Source of the DNA: Craspedostauros australis
Lineage: Eukaryota; Bacillariophyta; Bacillariophyceae; Mastogloiales; Achnanthaceae
Assembly (NCBI GenBank): GCA_026770025.1
Contig: JAMXDE010000042.1
Span: 1 to 64,000 of the forward strand
Direction of reading: 5' to 3'
DNA length: 64,000 nt
A model generated the notes under the pieces. The model was given only the letters and a program-made list of their open reading frames with translations, ran no database searches and was not told the origin of the DNA. The translations under genes were made by a program, and so were the position numbers. Position 1 is the stretch's first letter. Each line of letters starts with the position of its first letter. Below, piece after piece: positions 11,936 through 19,790 of this stretch.

Positions 11936-12342
11936 GGGACACGCCACTTGGCTCAACTGACTAGATCGACTAAACAAGGTTCTCGCCACATCGGGATCGA
12001 CAAAGCGGGAACAGACCAACAGGCCACGAACGCAAAGGCGGGCCCGACGAGAGCAACACATGGCGCTCGCGCGTTCGTTTGGAATGGCCAAGCCATGCAA
12101 ACCACTTCACAACATCAAGTATCAACGTAGTGTAGCGAACGTGATACAATCGCAATACAAACCGATGCACGCATGTGTTACTTCCTACGTCGCTTTAGAC
12201 CAGTGTGATGGCATGCTCGTTTCGTCTGTTCTGCATTTGTCTTTGCAGCGTCAGTGAAGGTGTCTCCCTGTTCGAAGAGTAGTCGCATTGTGTTTCTCTG
12301 TGCATTGCTCACAAATCTTGCCGTCCACAAGAAGCCATCGCC
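11936..12342. other. Non-coding stretch before the first outer-element gene
   Basis: No convincing ORF or other feature is seen. It lies between the left GACGTC array and the ORF at 12343 and probably contains that gene's promoter. Confidence 0.4.
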
Positions 12343-12957
12343 ATGAGATTCCCCCCGCCCCACGCTTCCTCCTTCCAACAAAGCAAGGCTGCTGGCACAA
12401 GCAGCAGCAATGCCATTCCAATGGCTCCATCTCCCTCCTCCTCTTCCATTCTGCCTTGCAACAACTTCCTCGGCCACACCCCAGCAACCGCAACTGTCAG
12501 CCATCGCGCATCGCTCACCCCCACCCAGCACAACAGCAACCTCAACTTTGGCAATCGTCCGGCTCCTATCAACACGCATGCCAAGTTCAACAACGCGATG
12601 AAGGCGATTAGCCCTGCTTTCTTTGGTCTCCCTCATGGCCACTTTTTCGACCTGAAAAGGGGACACTTCAAGAGCGAAGAGGACAACAACGCCGAGCTCT
12701 CATTTCGCGCTGCTATTGCAGCGATTGACAAGCTGGTCAACATGAAATCGCTCATTGTGTTCTATCTTGATGGCTGCCTCTCAGGCATCTGTTTCATGTG
12801 CAGCCACATCTCATGGTTGTTGGCATACACTGCATTCCTGTTGTTCGTGCACCTCATCGTCGTCGCAAAAACTCTCGTGTTCGCAGTGTCCTCGGTGTGG
12901 GGGATGGCCAACACAGCGAAACTCACAGCAACGAACAACCACAACGCGAGCAATTGA
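12343..12957 (+). CDS. Transposon-associated protein of unknown function, possible membrane segments
   Basis: A 204-residue ORF starting MRFPPPHASSFQQSK. The first 75 residues are Ser/Pro/Asn-rich and probably disordered. Residues around 75-130 look folded (NAMKAISPAFFGLPHGHFF, then AIAAIDKLVNMKSL), and residues 135-190 are strongly hydrophobic with two to three possible membrane helices. I do not recognise the family. The hydrophobic tail may be an artefact of reading into an intron or a non-coding stretch, because the frame could leave the real gene near the GTCAACATG at about 12735. It is the first gene of the outer element and precedes a convergent gene at 13082-13609. Confidence 0.45.
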   Translation: MRFPPPHASSFQQSKAAGTSSSNAIPMAPSPSSSSILPCNNFLGHTPATATVSHRASLTPTQHNSNLNFGNRPAPINTHAKFNNAMKAISPAFFGLPHGHFFDLKRGHFKSEEDNNAELSFRAAIAAIDKLVNMKSLIVFYLDGCLSGICFMCSHISWLLAYTAFLLFVHLIVVAKTLVFAVSSVWGMANTAKLTATNNHNASN

Positions 12958-13081
12958 CGCAACCACCACAACAACGAGCCGAAATTCCATTCGTGGATAC
13001 ATCGAAAAATCACACAAGTCTAATAACACTAGGAAGAGTCTAATTATTGAAGAACTACTATTGCCTACTAGTCAGTGTTTA
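12958..13081. other. Short intergenic gap between convergent transposon genes
   Basis: 124 bp with no ORF; probably the shared 3' ends of the two converging genes. Confidence 0.4.
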
Positions 13082-13609
13082 TCATTTGTTGGTCATCGAT
13101 TGTGCTTGCTTGCGCTTGATTGCGAGATGATTCTTGAACTTATGCAGCTTGACTTGCTGGTAGATGTGCTGCTTGAACTGTTTTGCACCGAAATTAGCAT
13201 ACTCTGGCCGACTTGCCTGGAATTCAGATGGTGTCATGTGGAGGTGCTTGTTCATTTTGACATCAAAGGAAAGGAGATCTTTTGCAGGGGACAAGTGCAT
13301 CACTGGTCTGCCTTGGTTGTTGCGCCGTTTCTCAGGGTGAATGTGGCGATCGTGGTCCAATGCGCGCTCTTCGCGCGCAGAGCGTTCTCGCTGTTTGTCG
13401 AGTCGTGCGCGGAACGTTTTGAAGTATTTCTCGAAGACGGCCTGCGTCATCCCGTCCACTTTGAATTGCGGAAACATGCTGTAGTACTCCCATGCTGTAG
13501 CAGGTGCCAAATCCTCGGCATGGAATACACCTCCAACGTCAAAGTCATCTTTCATCATTGCGCTGGCTGCGCTGTTGCGCCACTTGAACTTTGGTGCATT
13601 TGCCGCCAT
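13082..13609 (-). CDS. Accessory transposon protein with duplicated W-x-S-A / RPEY-x-x-F motif
   Basis: A 175-residue, strongly basic protein starting MAANAPKFKWRNSAASAMM. It seems to contain two half-motifs of a family I recall as common in diatom genomes. The first is near residues 8-25 (KWRNSAASAMMKDDFDVG) followed by a YSMFPQFKVD/FEKYFKTFRARL block. The second is near residues 115-165 (MTPSEFQASRPEYANFGAKQF then a Lys-rich tail). Family function is unknown to me; the small size, charge and position inside a Harbinger-like element suggest a DNA- or protein-binding accessory factor for transposition. It is transcribed away from the gene at 14295. Confidence 0.65.
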   Translation of the reverse strand: MAANAPKFKWRNSAASAMMKDDFDVGGVFHAEDLAPATAWEYYSMFPQFKVDGMTQAVFEKYFKTFRARLDKQRERSAREERALDHDRHIHPEKRRNNQGRPVMHLSPAKDLLSFDVKMNKHLHMTPSEFQASRPEYANFGAKQFKQHIYQQVKLHKFKNHLAIKRKQAQSMTNK

Positions 13610-14294
13610 TGTTTCAATTGTGTGCCAACGATGATGATGGCAGCTTCTCTACTACTCAGCGTACACATCAAGAACGGCACGAGAAATGAACACACTCATA
13701 CACCCCGCCTTATATCTACTAGTACTGTCATTGCTTTCGCACGCTGGGCTGGTTGCTGCAGTTGTTGTTCGTTGAAATAGTTCCCACAGGCCTCTTCTGC
13801 TACACAAATCAGCATAGAACGGCCGGCTGGCGATGTTGTGACCGTTTTTACCGAGTCGTGTTTGAATTTCGTGCCGGACAGGCTACAAACTAGAGGCTCA
13901 CATGGTGCAACGTAGTGCGCACAACGTTCGAAAATGCAAGAGCTCTTCGCAAGCATCGGCACAGAATCAACCGCAATGTGTGCAACAAAGCAAGGCATCT
14001 ATCTACATACTATGCATCTGATTGTAGCATCATTGCTCTCTCCAGACTTTGCGGCTGCAGACAATTTGTATGTTGGCGCGCATCCATGCTTGAGACCGCG
14101 CTGATCATTCGTACGCCGCCAAACATCTGAAAGAGAAACAGACCGAGCTGCTCAATGGAGTAAGACAATGTTGTGTTGTGCGTATCAATATAGAGTAGTG
14201 CTTCTATGGCGTCGCATCAGGCAAATACAACGCCATCGCAACACTTGTGTTCAGACTCTTCGAACAACCACCATCGGCTCACAATCTACGAACA
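13610..14294. promoter_or_regulatory. Divergent intergenic region
   Basis: 685 bp between two divergent genes (minus-strand 13609 start and plus-strand 14295 start), so it probably holds both promoters. Short ORFs here have no coding character. No specific motif could be assigned. Confidence 0.4.
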
Positions 14295-15569
14295 ATGCAA
14301 ATGCAGACCGTCGACAATCTCCCAAGCACGAGTAAGTCTCTATCTCTGCAGATTGCCTCTGCTGTCGAGCGTTCAGGCAAGGCACGAAGCCAGATCAGGT
14401 TCGCGACAGACATCTGCGACAATCAGCCAGCTATGTTTGGTAAACGCGGTGATGAGCTTCGTGCCTTCTGCAGGCGGGCATTTGGAAATCTGAAGAAGCG
14501 CAGCATCAAAAGCTACTTCAAATTTCTCCGACAAAACGGCATTGCACCAGGCCCAGGATCTCTGGCTGAATTGGCACATCATCAGGGCGCCCATCCGTGT
14601 GTTGACGATTTGTGTGGCCGCGCGAGTGATCTCTCACTACAGCCACCCTTCGTTCGTTTTGCACCGACTCGTGTGTCATCACCTCACACACTGCATGTCC
14701 ACCCTGCCTATTTGCAGCCAACAGCACCAACAACACCAACAACAAACATGAAGCTCAGCTCTGATGGCCTCGCCAAACCACTTGGTATCTTTGGGAGTCC
14801 ACAAACCAAGCCTCCAAAGGCAGAGATCGAACTCCCAGATCGTGTTGGGTCTGCATCGAGCGCATCCACTGAGTCATCCATGAGCGACGAGGACAACAAC
14901 TCCTCCAGCGCTCGTCCAAGTGATGACACCTTCCATTCCTTGTTCGCGCGGAAGGAAGATGGAACAGCAACAAACCCATACACTGTTGCAATCAACCACC
15001 AGGCTCCAGAGCGCAATCGCGAATTCCTTGTTGATTTCATCAACGACATCGGTGTCACAAATGGCAACTTTGCAGGCTTTCATGTCCGTGTTCCTTGCGC
15101 CCTGCAGGATGTCAACTTGTGGAGTGCCGAGATCCCCACTCACATTCCTGGCATTGAGCATCGTTCTCTGATGATCCGCGGCCCAAGCGTGAACGCCTGG
15201 ATGTGTCGTGACGAGGCATTTTACTGCCACGACGAAGCCGCAGGAACAGCACAGACCGCCCTCTCTGCCACTGTCGCGAAAGTCCAAGCCTCTCCGGTTC
15301 GCAAGTTCTCTTTCTGGTTGTTGATCTTTCCGTCTGACATCAGCCTCGATCTCGCTTTGACCACCAAACACGGTGACAACGCGGTTGAGATCAACTGTTC
15401 TGTGCGTGACATGGTGGTCACCGAAGGTGATCAAGCGTTCACGATCCATGGTGCGGTTGCGTACTGGAAGCTCGTGTTGGCAGGTGGTCGTGTGACGCAC
15501 CAACCAGAGAAGAAGAACGTTGGCTTCTACTTGAGCAGATTGACCGCGAAAGGTGATGAAGCGGCTTAA
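14295..15569 (+). CDS. Transposon-associated protein, 424 aa, unknown function
   Basis: Starts at the first in-frame ATG (MQMQTVDNLPSTSKSL); the frame is open a little further upstream but without an ATG. N-terminal part (residues about 1-100) is basic and helix-prone, with FGKRGDELRAFCRRAFGNLKK and SIKSYFKFLRQNG, resembling a DNA-binding segment. Residues 100-235 are low-complexity, ending in an acidic Ser-rich stretch (SSMSDEDNNSSS). The C-terminal 190 residues look globular (RNREFLVDFINDIGVTNGNF; later KFSFWLLIFPSDISLDLAL; AYWKLVLAGGRVTH). I know no family for it. It sits between the basic accessory gene and the KOW gene, in the same block as the transposase, so a structural or regulatory role in the element is plausible. 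Confidence 0.6.
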   Translation: MQMQTVDNLPSTSKSLSLQIASAVERSGKARSQIRFATDICDNQPAMFGKRGDELRAFCRRAFGNLKKRSIKSYFKFLRQNGIAPGPGSLAELAHHQGAHPCVDDLCGRASDLSLQPPFVRFAPTRVSSPHTLHVHPAYLQPTAPTTPTTNMKLSSDGLAKPLGIFGSPQTKPPKAEIELPDRVGSASSASTESSMSDEDNNSSSARPSDDTFHSLFARKEDGTATNPYTVAINHQAPERNREFLVDFINDIGVTNGNFAGFHVRVPCALQDVNLWSAEIPTHIPGIEHRSLMIRGPSVNAWMCRDEAFYCHDEAAGTAQTALSATVAKVQASPVRKFSFWLLIFPSDISLDLALTTKHGDNAVEINCSVRDMVVTEGDQAFTIHGAVAYWKLVLAGGRVTHQPEKKNVGFYLSRLTAKGDEAA

Positions 15570-15927
15570 CCTGGCGAAGTCACGACACGGACAGAACAAT
15601 CACGGCAACTCGCAGCATAACACAAAAACTATTTAGGTACCTTGTACAACGCACACCAACAAGTCTTGCGCCTTCTCGTTTCCCTCTTCGTTATTGTCAC
15701 AGTCGCGCAATGATAAAACCTGTCGACCTCCACGAAAACGAACAAACGGTATTGGGCTCTACTTAACATGTACATGATTGAGACGTGTGGTGCTTTGCAG
15801 GATAAGTAACTTGACTAGAGCATGTGGCTTGTGAATGCCTTATGTTGGGCTACAGTCGTGTTTCGTTGCAGACACTGTGACACTAAATTGATGGGTCTGC
15901 ATGTGTGTCTGTTGGTGCGATTGGAGA
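15570..15927. other. Convergent intergenic gap
   Basis: 358 bp between the 3' ends of two convergent genes. No ORF or distinct motif is seen; likely the two 3' UTRs and polyadenylation signals. Confidence 0.4.
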
Positions 15928-16347
15928 CTACTTCATCGCCCCGTCATGCTTGATCGGCAAATCACTCTTGTCAACGGTGCGATACTCCGCGTCATCAAGA
16001 GCATGGAGTTTTTCGCCTTCTGTCGTCAACTTTTGGAGGAACAAGCTGTTGATGTGGGGAATGTCATGATCAGAAAACACGTTGCACTCGCAAAGCGCAC
16101 GAGCTAGTTTGTCCATCATTTTATCAATGTCTGGATGCTGTTGCAACACAGCTTCGGCAAGATTGGCGGGTGCCTTGCGGCGCTTCACGTTGTCCTTGTT
16201 CAGCTTGGTCTCCTTCAGTGATCCATCATCCATCTTGACGATCACAGGACGCTGACACTTTGTCGGCTTCTTGTCCACATTCACCCAGCCAATGTGACCC
16301 TTGTACTTTCCTCCAGTGATGGCGATGAGCTTTCCCTTCGTGCCCAT
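15928..16347 (-). CDS. Small KOW-domain protein encoded by the transposon
   Basis: A 139-residue protein starting MGTKGKLIAITGGKYKGH. Residues about 3-30 match the KOW signature (hydrophobic strand, GGKYKG, then a strand GWVNV). A second strand-rich segment (PVIVKMDDGSLKETKL) completes a small SH3-like barrel. Known family roles: KOW motifs bind RNA, ribosomes or the transcription machinery (NusG/SPT5, ribosomal L24/L26). The rest (residues 60-139) is helical and includes DIDKMMDKLARALCECNVF. Similar short KOW proteins are, to my recollection, repeated many times in diatom genomes. Its location beside the transposase suggests it belongs to the element rather than to the host. Confidence 0.75.
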   Translation of the reverse strand: MGTKGKLIAITGGKYKGHIGWVNVDKKPTKCQRPVIVKMDDGSLKETKLNKDNVKRRKAPANLAEAVLQQHPDIDKMMDKLARALCECNVFSDHDIPHINSLFLQKLTTEGEKLHALDDAEYRTVDKSDLPIKHDGAMK

Positions 16348-16791
16348 GGTGATGCTGCAATTGATGCTGCTGTTGTTGTTGTGGTGTTGGTGTTGGTGTT
16401 GTGATCTGATGAGTGATGTTGTGGGCTTGTCGTTGGATGTGTTGGTTGATCAATCAGCGAACATCGGAAACGCCAGTACCAGCGCTCGCTGTGTTCTCCT
16501 TTCTGCCGTGGTGCTTCACGACAACGCAACACGAAACTGTTTCGTCATTTTCGCGTGTCTGGGTCCAGTCGCCAAATCACGACCATCATTCACATCGACA
16601 AACAAAGCACTCTCATTTTGCGTGAAAATACTTCTTGGTTCTGAGCACATGCCATCACTATTCGCTAACTGGGCCTCGATCCATGACTGTTGTGTCGCCA
16701 AGTCGTTGTGCCGTGTTTGGTGAAGTGCTTGTTGCTGCAGGATTGGTCTCTTCGCGGACGAGATCGTCCCTTCTTGTGACAGACACGTTGC
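16348..16791. promoter_or_regulatory. Divergent promoter region between KOW gene and transposase
   Basis: 444 bp between two divergent starts. It begins with GTTGTT/GTTGGT-type repeats (16366-16400) next to the KOW start. No coding ORF was supported. Shared regulation of the two genes is possible. Confidence 0.4.
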
Positions 16792-16856
16792 ATGAAGGAA
16801 CAACAACAACTGCATCATCAATCACAACATCAGCATCAGCATCTCATCATCAATCA

Positions 16857-16891
<35 letters not shown>

Positions 16892-17817
16892 ACAACATCA
16901 GCCGTACCATGTTCCTGCGTCCTCATGATGTGCTGATGACAGGCCTCCAGTTGGTTGGGGTTCACCCATCAGCTCGGCAATCGAACGACACTGTTGCTGC
17001 GCTTTTTCGTCAGCACTACGGTTCCAGTCCTCTCGACATCGCCGAGATCTGGTTTGATCTGTGTCACACAGAGATTCCTGAGGCCAACCTCAACACAAAA
17101 GATAAAACGATGAAGGGCTTTACATTCTTCATGATTGCGCACTACTTTCTGTGGCTTTATCCCAAAAACTCCGGCGTCATTGCGTCTCGGTTCTGTGTGT
17201 GTGAGCGATACGCACGAGGAGAACACATCTGGCGATGGGTGAAAAAAATTGCCGCGCTTCGGACGAAAAAGATCGTGTGGGATTCGTCTCTGGACCACCC
17301 CGACTCCTCTGTTTTCGCCATCACGGTTGATGGCACTGATTTCCGCACTTGGGAAAAAAAGCACCCGACTCTGCCAATTGATCGCGCGCAGTACTCACAC
17401 AAGTTTAACCACGGCGCGGTCAAGTACGAGATCGCGCTTTCTGTCTTCTCTTCCAAATGCGTGTGGATCAGTGGGCCATTTCCTGGTGGCACCCACGACC
17501 GGGCTATTTTCCGTCATGGTCTCATGGACAAACTGGCAACAGGGAAACTTGCCATTGCCGATCGTGGATACCAAACCAGCGTGGCGGCTCAACGCGAACA
17601 ACTGTCACTTCCAAGCGGTACCGACTCGTGGCGGCTCGCCAAGTTCAAAAGTCGGGCACGATGTCGTCACGAAAGCTTCAACGGGCGGATCAAGAAATTC
17701 AAGTCGATGGACGACACTTTTCGCCATGGGTACGAGTGTCACATGCATGCTTTCGAAGCAGTGTGTGTCATCATACAGTACCAAATGGACAACGGATCAG
17801 AACTCTTTGCAGTGTGA
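16792..17817 (+). CDS. PIF/Harbinger-type DDE transposase
   Basis: A 341-residue protein matching the DDE_Tnp_4 (Harbinger nuclease) pattern. Candidate catalytic acids are D180 in TVDGTDF, D236 in GGTHDRAIFR, D257 in IADRGYQ, and E294 in RHESFNGRIKKF. An N-terminal helical region (residues 60-175) would be the DNA-binding or dimer part. The first 38 residues are a Gln/His/Asn tract from a (CAACAG)n run, so translation may instead start at M40. Known role: cuts and pastes elements with short terminal inverted repeats, usually with a Myb-like partner. No Myb/SANT protein is evident in this block, and the accessory genes differ. The frame is intact with no stop, so the element may be recently active. 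Confidence 0.85.
16853..16900. repeat. (CAACAG)n microsatellite in the transposase 5' end
   Basis: About six CAACAG units followed by CAACAACAA. In the transposase frame it reads as an Asn/Ser-rich tract, so length changes would be tolerated. Confidence 0.8.
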
Positions 17818-18044
17818 CCACGAACTCTTTCTACAGTCTGTTTCACATGTATACAGTAGTCACCACATTAAAACGTAGACAACAACACTCCAACTCCACA
17901 CTCGTCTCTGTTGTGATCTGTCCAGAGCAGGGCAGAGCTGAGGCGAGCCACCATTTCGTGGTCTGTTTGTGTGACCAAGTGCACTTGATTAGTTCGATCA
18001 CTTCCCGACCTTGTCTTCTTGGGTCACGAGTGACAAAATTGTGC
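17818..18044. other. Downstream region of the transposase
   Basis: No gene seen; probably the transposase 3' UTR up to the right GACGTC array. Confidence 0.4.
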
Positions 18045-18215
18045 GATTTATTTATCCGTCATTAGATATATTTAGACGTCATTTGATTTATTTAGACGTC
18101 ATTAGATATATTTAGACGTCACTCGATTTAAATAGCCCTCATTCGAATTAAATAGACGTCATTTGATTTATTTAGACGTCATTAGAAATAAATAGTCGTC
18201 ATTCGACTTATTTAG
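18045..18215. repeat. Subterminal array of the 20-bp GACGTC repeat (right)
   Basis: About eight units at a 20-bp period with the same consensus and the same orientation as 11743-11935. Two units have lost the site (ATCCGTC, GCCCTC). The two arrays bracket the five-gene block. Confidence 0.9.
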
Positions 18216-18522
18216 ATTTAGGCGCTGATTGTCATCGGTATTGACGGGACTCGGTCATTTGGGCCAGCGGCATCGATGCCTCGTTGTATTTGTCCGAAGT
18301 AGGGCCAACAGGATGTCTCACTAAGTTCTTCGAAAGGAGGTTCGTTCTTCGCCAATCGCGGAATGTCAATTGCGGCTTTCTTGTGTCTGGTGACAAAATC
18401 GGTGTTGGATGTCAAATTAGTCGTACTAGTCGAGTTTCCGTCTCCGCTGCTTTTTGCCGGGTGTCCCTGAGGAATCCACTTAGCCGTAAGTGGACTCCTC
18501 AGTCCCGAAAAATTCCTTACGG
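18216..18522. repeat. Right terminal region of the outer transposon
   Basis: No gene. Contains GGGTGTCCC and a GTAAGTGGACT half-hairpin (18486-18496), and ends with AAAAATTCCTTACGG, the inverted copy of the left end. Confidence 0.7.
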
Positions 18523-18592
18523 ATATCGGAGATACAGAGTTAGGAGGTCTATTTCAAATGATTGGTCGACTCGCTCACCGGGACCATATTCA

Positions 18593-19129
18593 TCACAGAT
18601 TCCGACTTGTATTGTACGTATGGATCGTGAGATAGTCGATGTAGTCTAATATTCCAAGATACGTTCGTGCAACGTCCGCAAGGTCGCCAAGGTCCGTGTT
18701 ATTGGCTGGCGACTTTTCTCTCGCTGTCTGTGTCCTTGTGTTGTGTCTGTTGCGGAGGTTTGTGATCCTTGTGCGCGGAATCCTTCCCTTCCTTCGAATG
18801 GTGATGTGTTCGTGTCCGTGAGTTTGTGTCTGTGTCGTCCACGCTTCCTCTGCTGGTGTCAGTGTCGGTGTTCGTACTTTTGGTGGTGCGCCGCCTTCCA
18901 CGTCCAACGTACATGGGTACAGTATCGTGGGGGCAGAAGGAGCAATTCCACGAAGTATTCGATGCGGATCGTTCCTACTTTTGACTGCGGCGATGTTGTC
19001 CTGCGTGGCGCGCGAAAACAAACACGCCATGGCATCACGAGCCTTCGCTTGACTTCCGTCTCTGTTGGGTTCACAGACTTTCCGCGAGAGCGCTCTTCCC
19101 CACTTCACCGCATTCGTGCAGCCACTCAA
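18593..19129 (-). CDS. Hypothetical 178-aa ORF upstream of the truncated gene (copy A)
   Basis: An open frame on the minus strand, without an ATG at its 5' end (the first in-frame start is TTG). It contains NRDGSQAKARDAMACLFSRA and ends near LADVARTYLGILDYIDYL. It is intact here and at 53731-54267, but a single-base difference (GTCGTCC versus GTCATC) breaks it in units B and C. It resembles no family I know. It may be the remainder of an exon of a divergently transcribed gene, or simply a chance ORF in the promoter region. Confidence 0.3.
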   Translation of the reverse strand: MSGCTNAVKWGRALSRKVCEPNRDGSQAKARDAMACLFSRATQDNIAAVKSRNDPHRILRGIAPSAPTILYPCTLDVEGGAPPKVRTPTLTPAEEAWTTQTQTHGHEHITIRRKGRIPRTRITNLRNRHNTRTQTAREKSPANNTDLGDLADVARTYLGILDYIDYLTIHTYNTSRNL

Positions 19130-19376
19130 ACCAGAGCATAGTACTTTACTTTAGATCGTACCAACAGACTGAAGGGATAGCGGTAAGCCCAACAAGGAGG
19201 CACAATCAGAGCAGAGCATCGCGCCATCGTCCGAATGTAACTCCCGTTCCTCTCTTGCTCTCTTACGATCTATTATATCAGCAGTCGTCGACTCGTACCA
19301 CTACTAATAGTCGTATCCGCATTAGTGCTGTGCTGTGATACGCTCTGCACCAGAGTACGAGCAGAGACACAGCAAG
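19130..19376 (+). promoter_or_regulatory. Promoter/5' UTR of the truncated gene (copy A)
   Basis: Nearly identical to the region before the intact gene at 54515. It includes a CT-rich stretch TCTCTCTTGCTCTC and AGTCGTATCC repeats. It is therefore a duplicated functional promoter that may now drive the chimeric S1/S2 transcript. Confidence 0.5.
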
Positions 19377-19790
19377 ATGCCCGCGTCGATGACGGAAGAC
19401 ATGCTGACGGCGACGGATCATGACCTCATGGACGCCGCAATGAAGCCGCGCTCTGCTTCCGGCGGCGGCGCAGATCCCAACGCAAAGGAAGCGGACTCCG
19501 TCAGGACGAAGTCATCCGAAGCCAAAGATAGCGATGGTTCCGACGGTGCTACGAACAGCAGTGGTAACAACGATGCCTCAAAGCAGCGGCAAGGCGACGA
19601 GGAGCAACAGGAAAGCAAGGACTCCTCCGCCAAGGCCGACGATGGCAACGCCAACAGCAGCAGCAAGGACAACGGCGCGCGCAACACCATGATCGCCGAT
19701 CATCTCGCTTGGCGCTCGTGTGCGGCATCCCTGCAACAGCTCTGCAAATGGTCCTGCTGTGCGGATCACTGCACGGTAGCTCCCGCCTGA
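19377..19790 (+). CDS. Chimeric truncated N-terminus fused to S2 (copy A)
   Basis: A 137-residue ORF. Residues 1 to about 98 (MPASMTEDMLTATDHDLMDA onward) equal the N-terminus of the 920-aa protein at 54515; the remaining about 40 residues read out of frame through the start of the S2 hydrolase (MIADHLAWRS...). The N-terminal part is acidic, Ser/Lys-rich and disordered. It is a by-product of the tandem duplication, but is open in all three copies. A splice from the donor GTAACA (exon end 19563) to the acceptor CAACAG (exon start 19740) would put the N-terminus in frame with the hydrolase. That is a testable inference, not an observation. Confidence 0.5.
   Translation: MPASMTEDMLTATDHDLMDAAMKPRSASGGGADPNAKEADSVRTKSSEAKDSDGSDGATNSSGNNDASKQRQGDEEQQESKDSSAKADDGNANSSSKDNGARNTMIADHLAWRSCAASLQQLCKWSCCADHCTVAPA

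Larger units (their letters stand above)
6901..18522. mobile_element. Nested DNA-transposon composite interrupting the S3/S1 repeat
   Basis: The left end CCGTAAGGAATTTTT (6901-6915) is the exact reverse complement of the right end at 18508-18522. Flanks read GGATAT before and ATATCGG after. The three other copies of the same host repeat show the unoccupied site GGATATC at 30964, 41672 and 53659, so the insertion boundaries are known to within a few bases. Because GATATC is palindromic, a target duplication of 2, 4 or 6 bp fits equally well. A second element (6967-11476) appears to sit inside the left arm, and GGACACCCGGCAAAA near 11490 matches its reverse complement near 18465 as a continuation of the outer inverted repeat. 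Confidence 0.8.

Noticed and set aside
12755-13780. 341-aa plus-strand ORF
   Set aside because: Covers the antisense of the basic accessory gene at 13082-13609 and has Cys/Leu-rich composition typical of a shadow frame.
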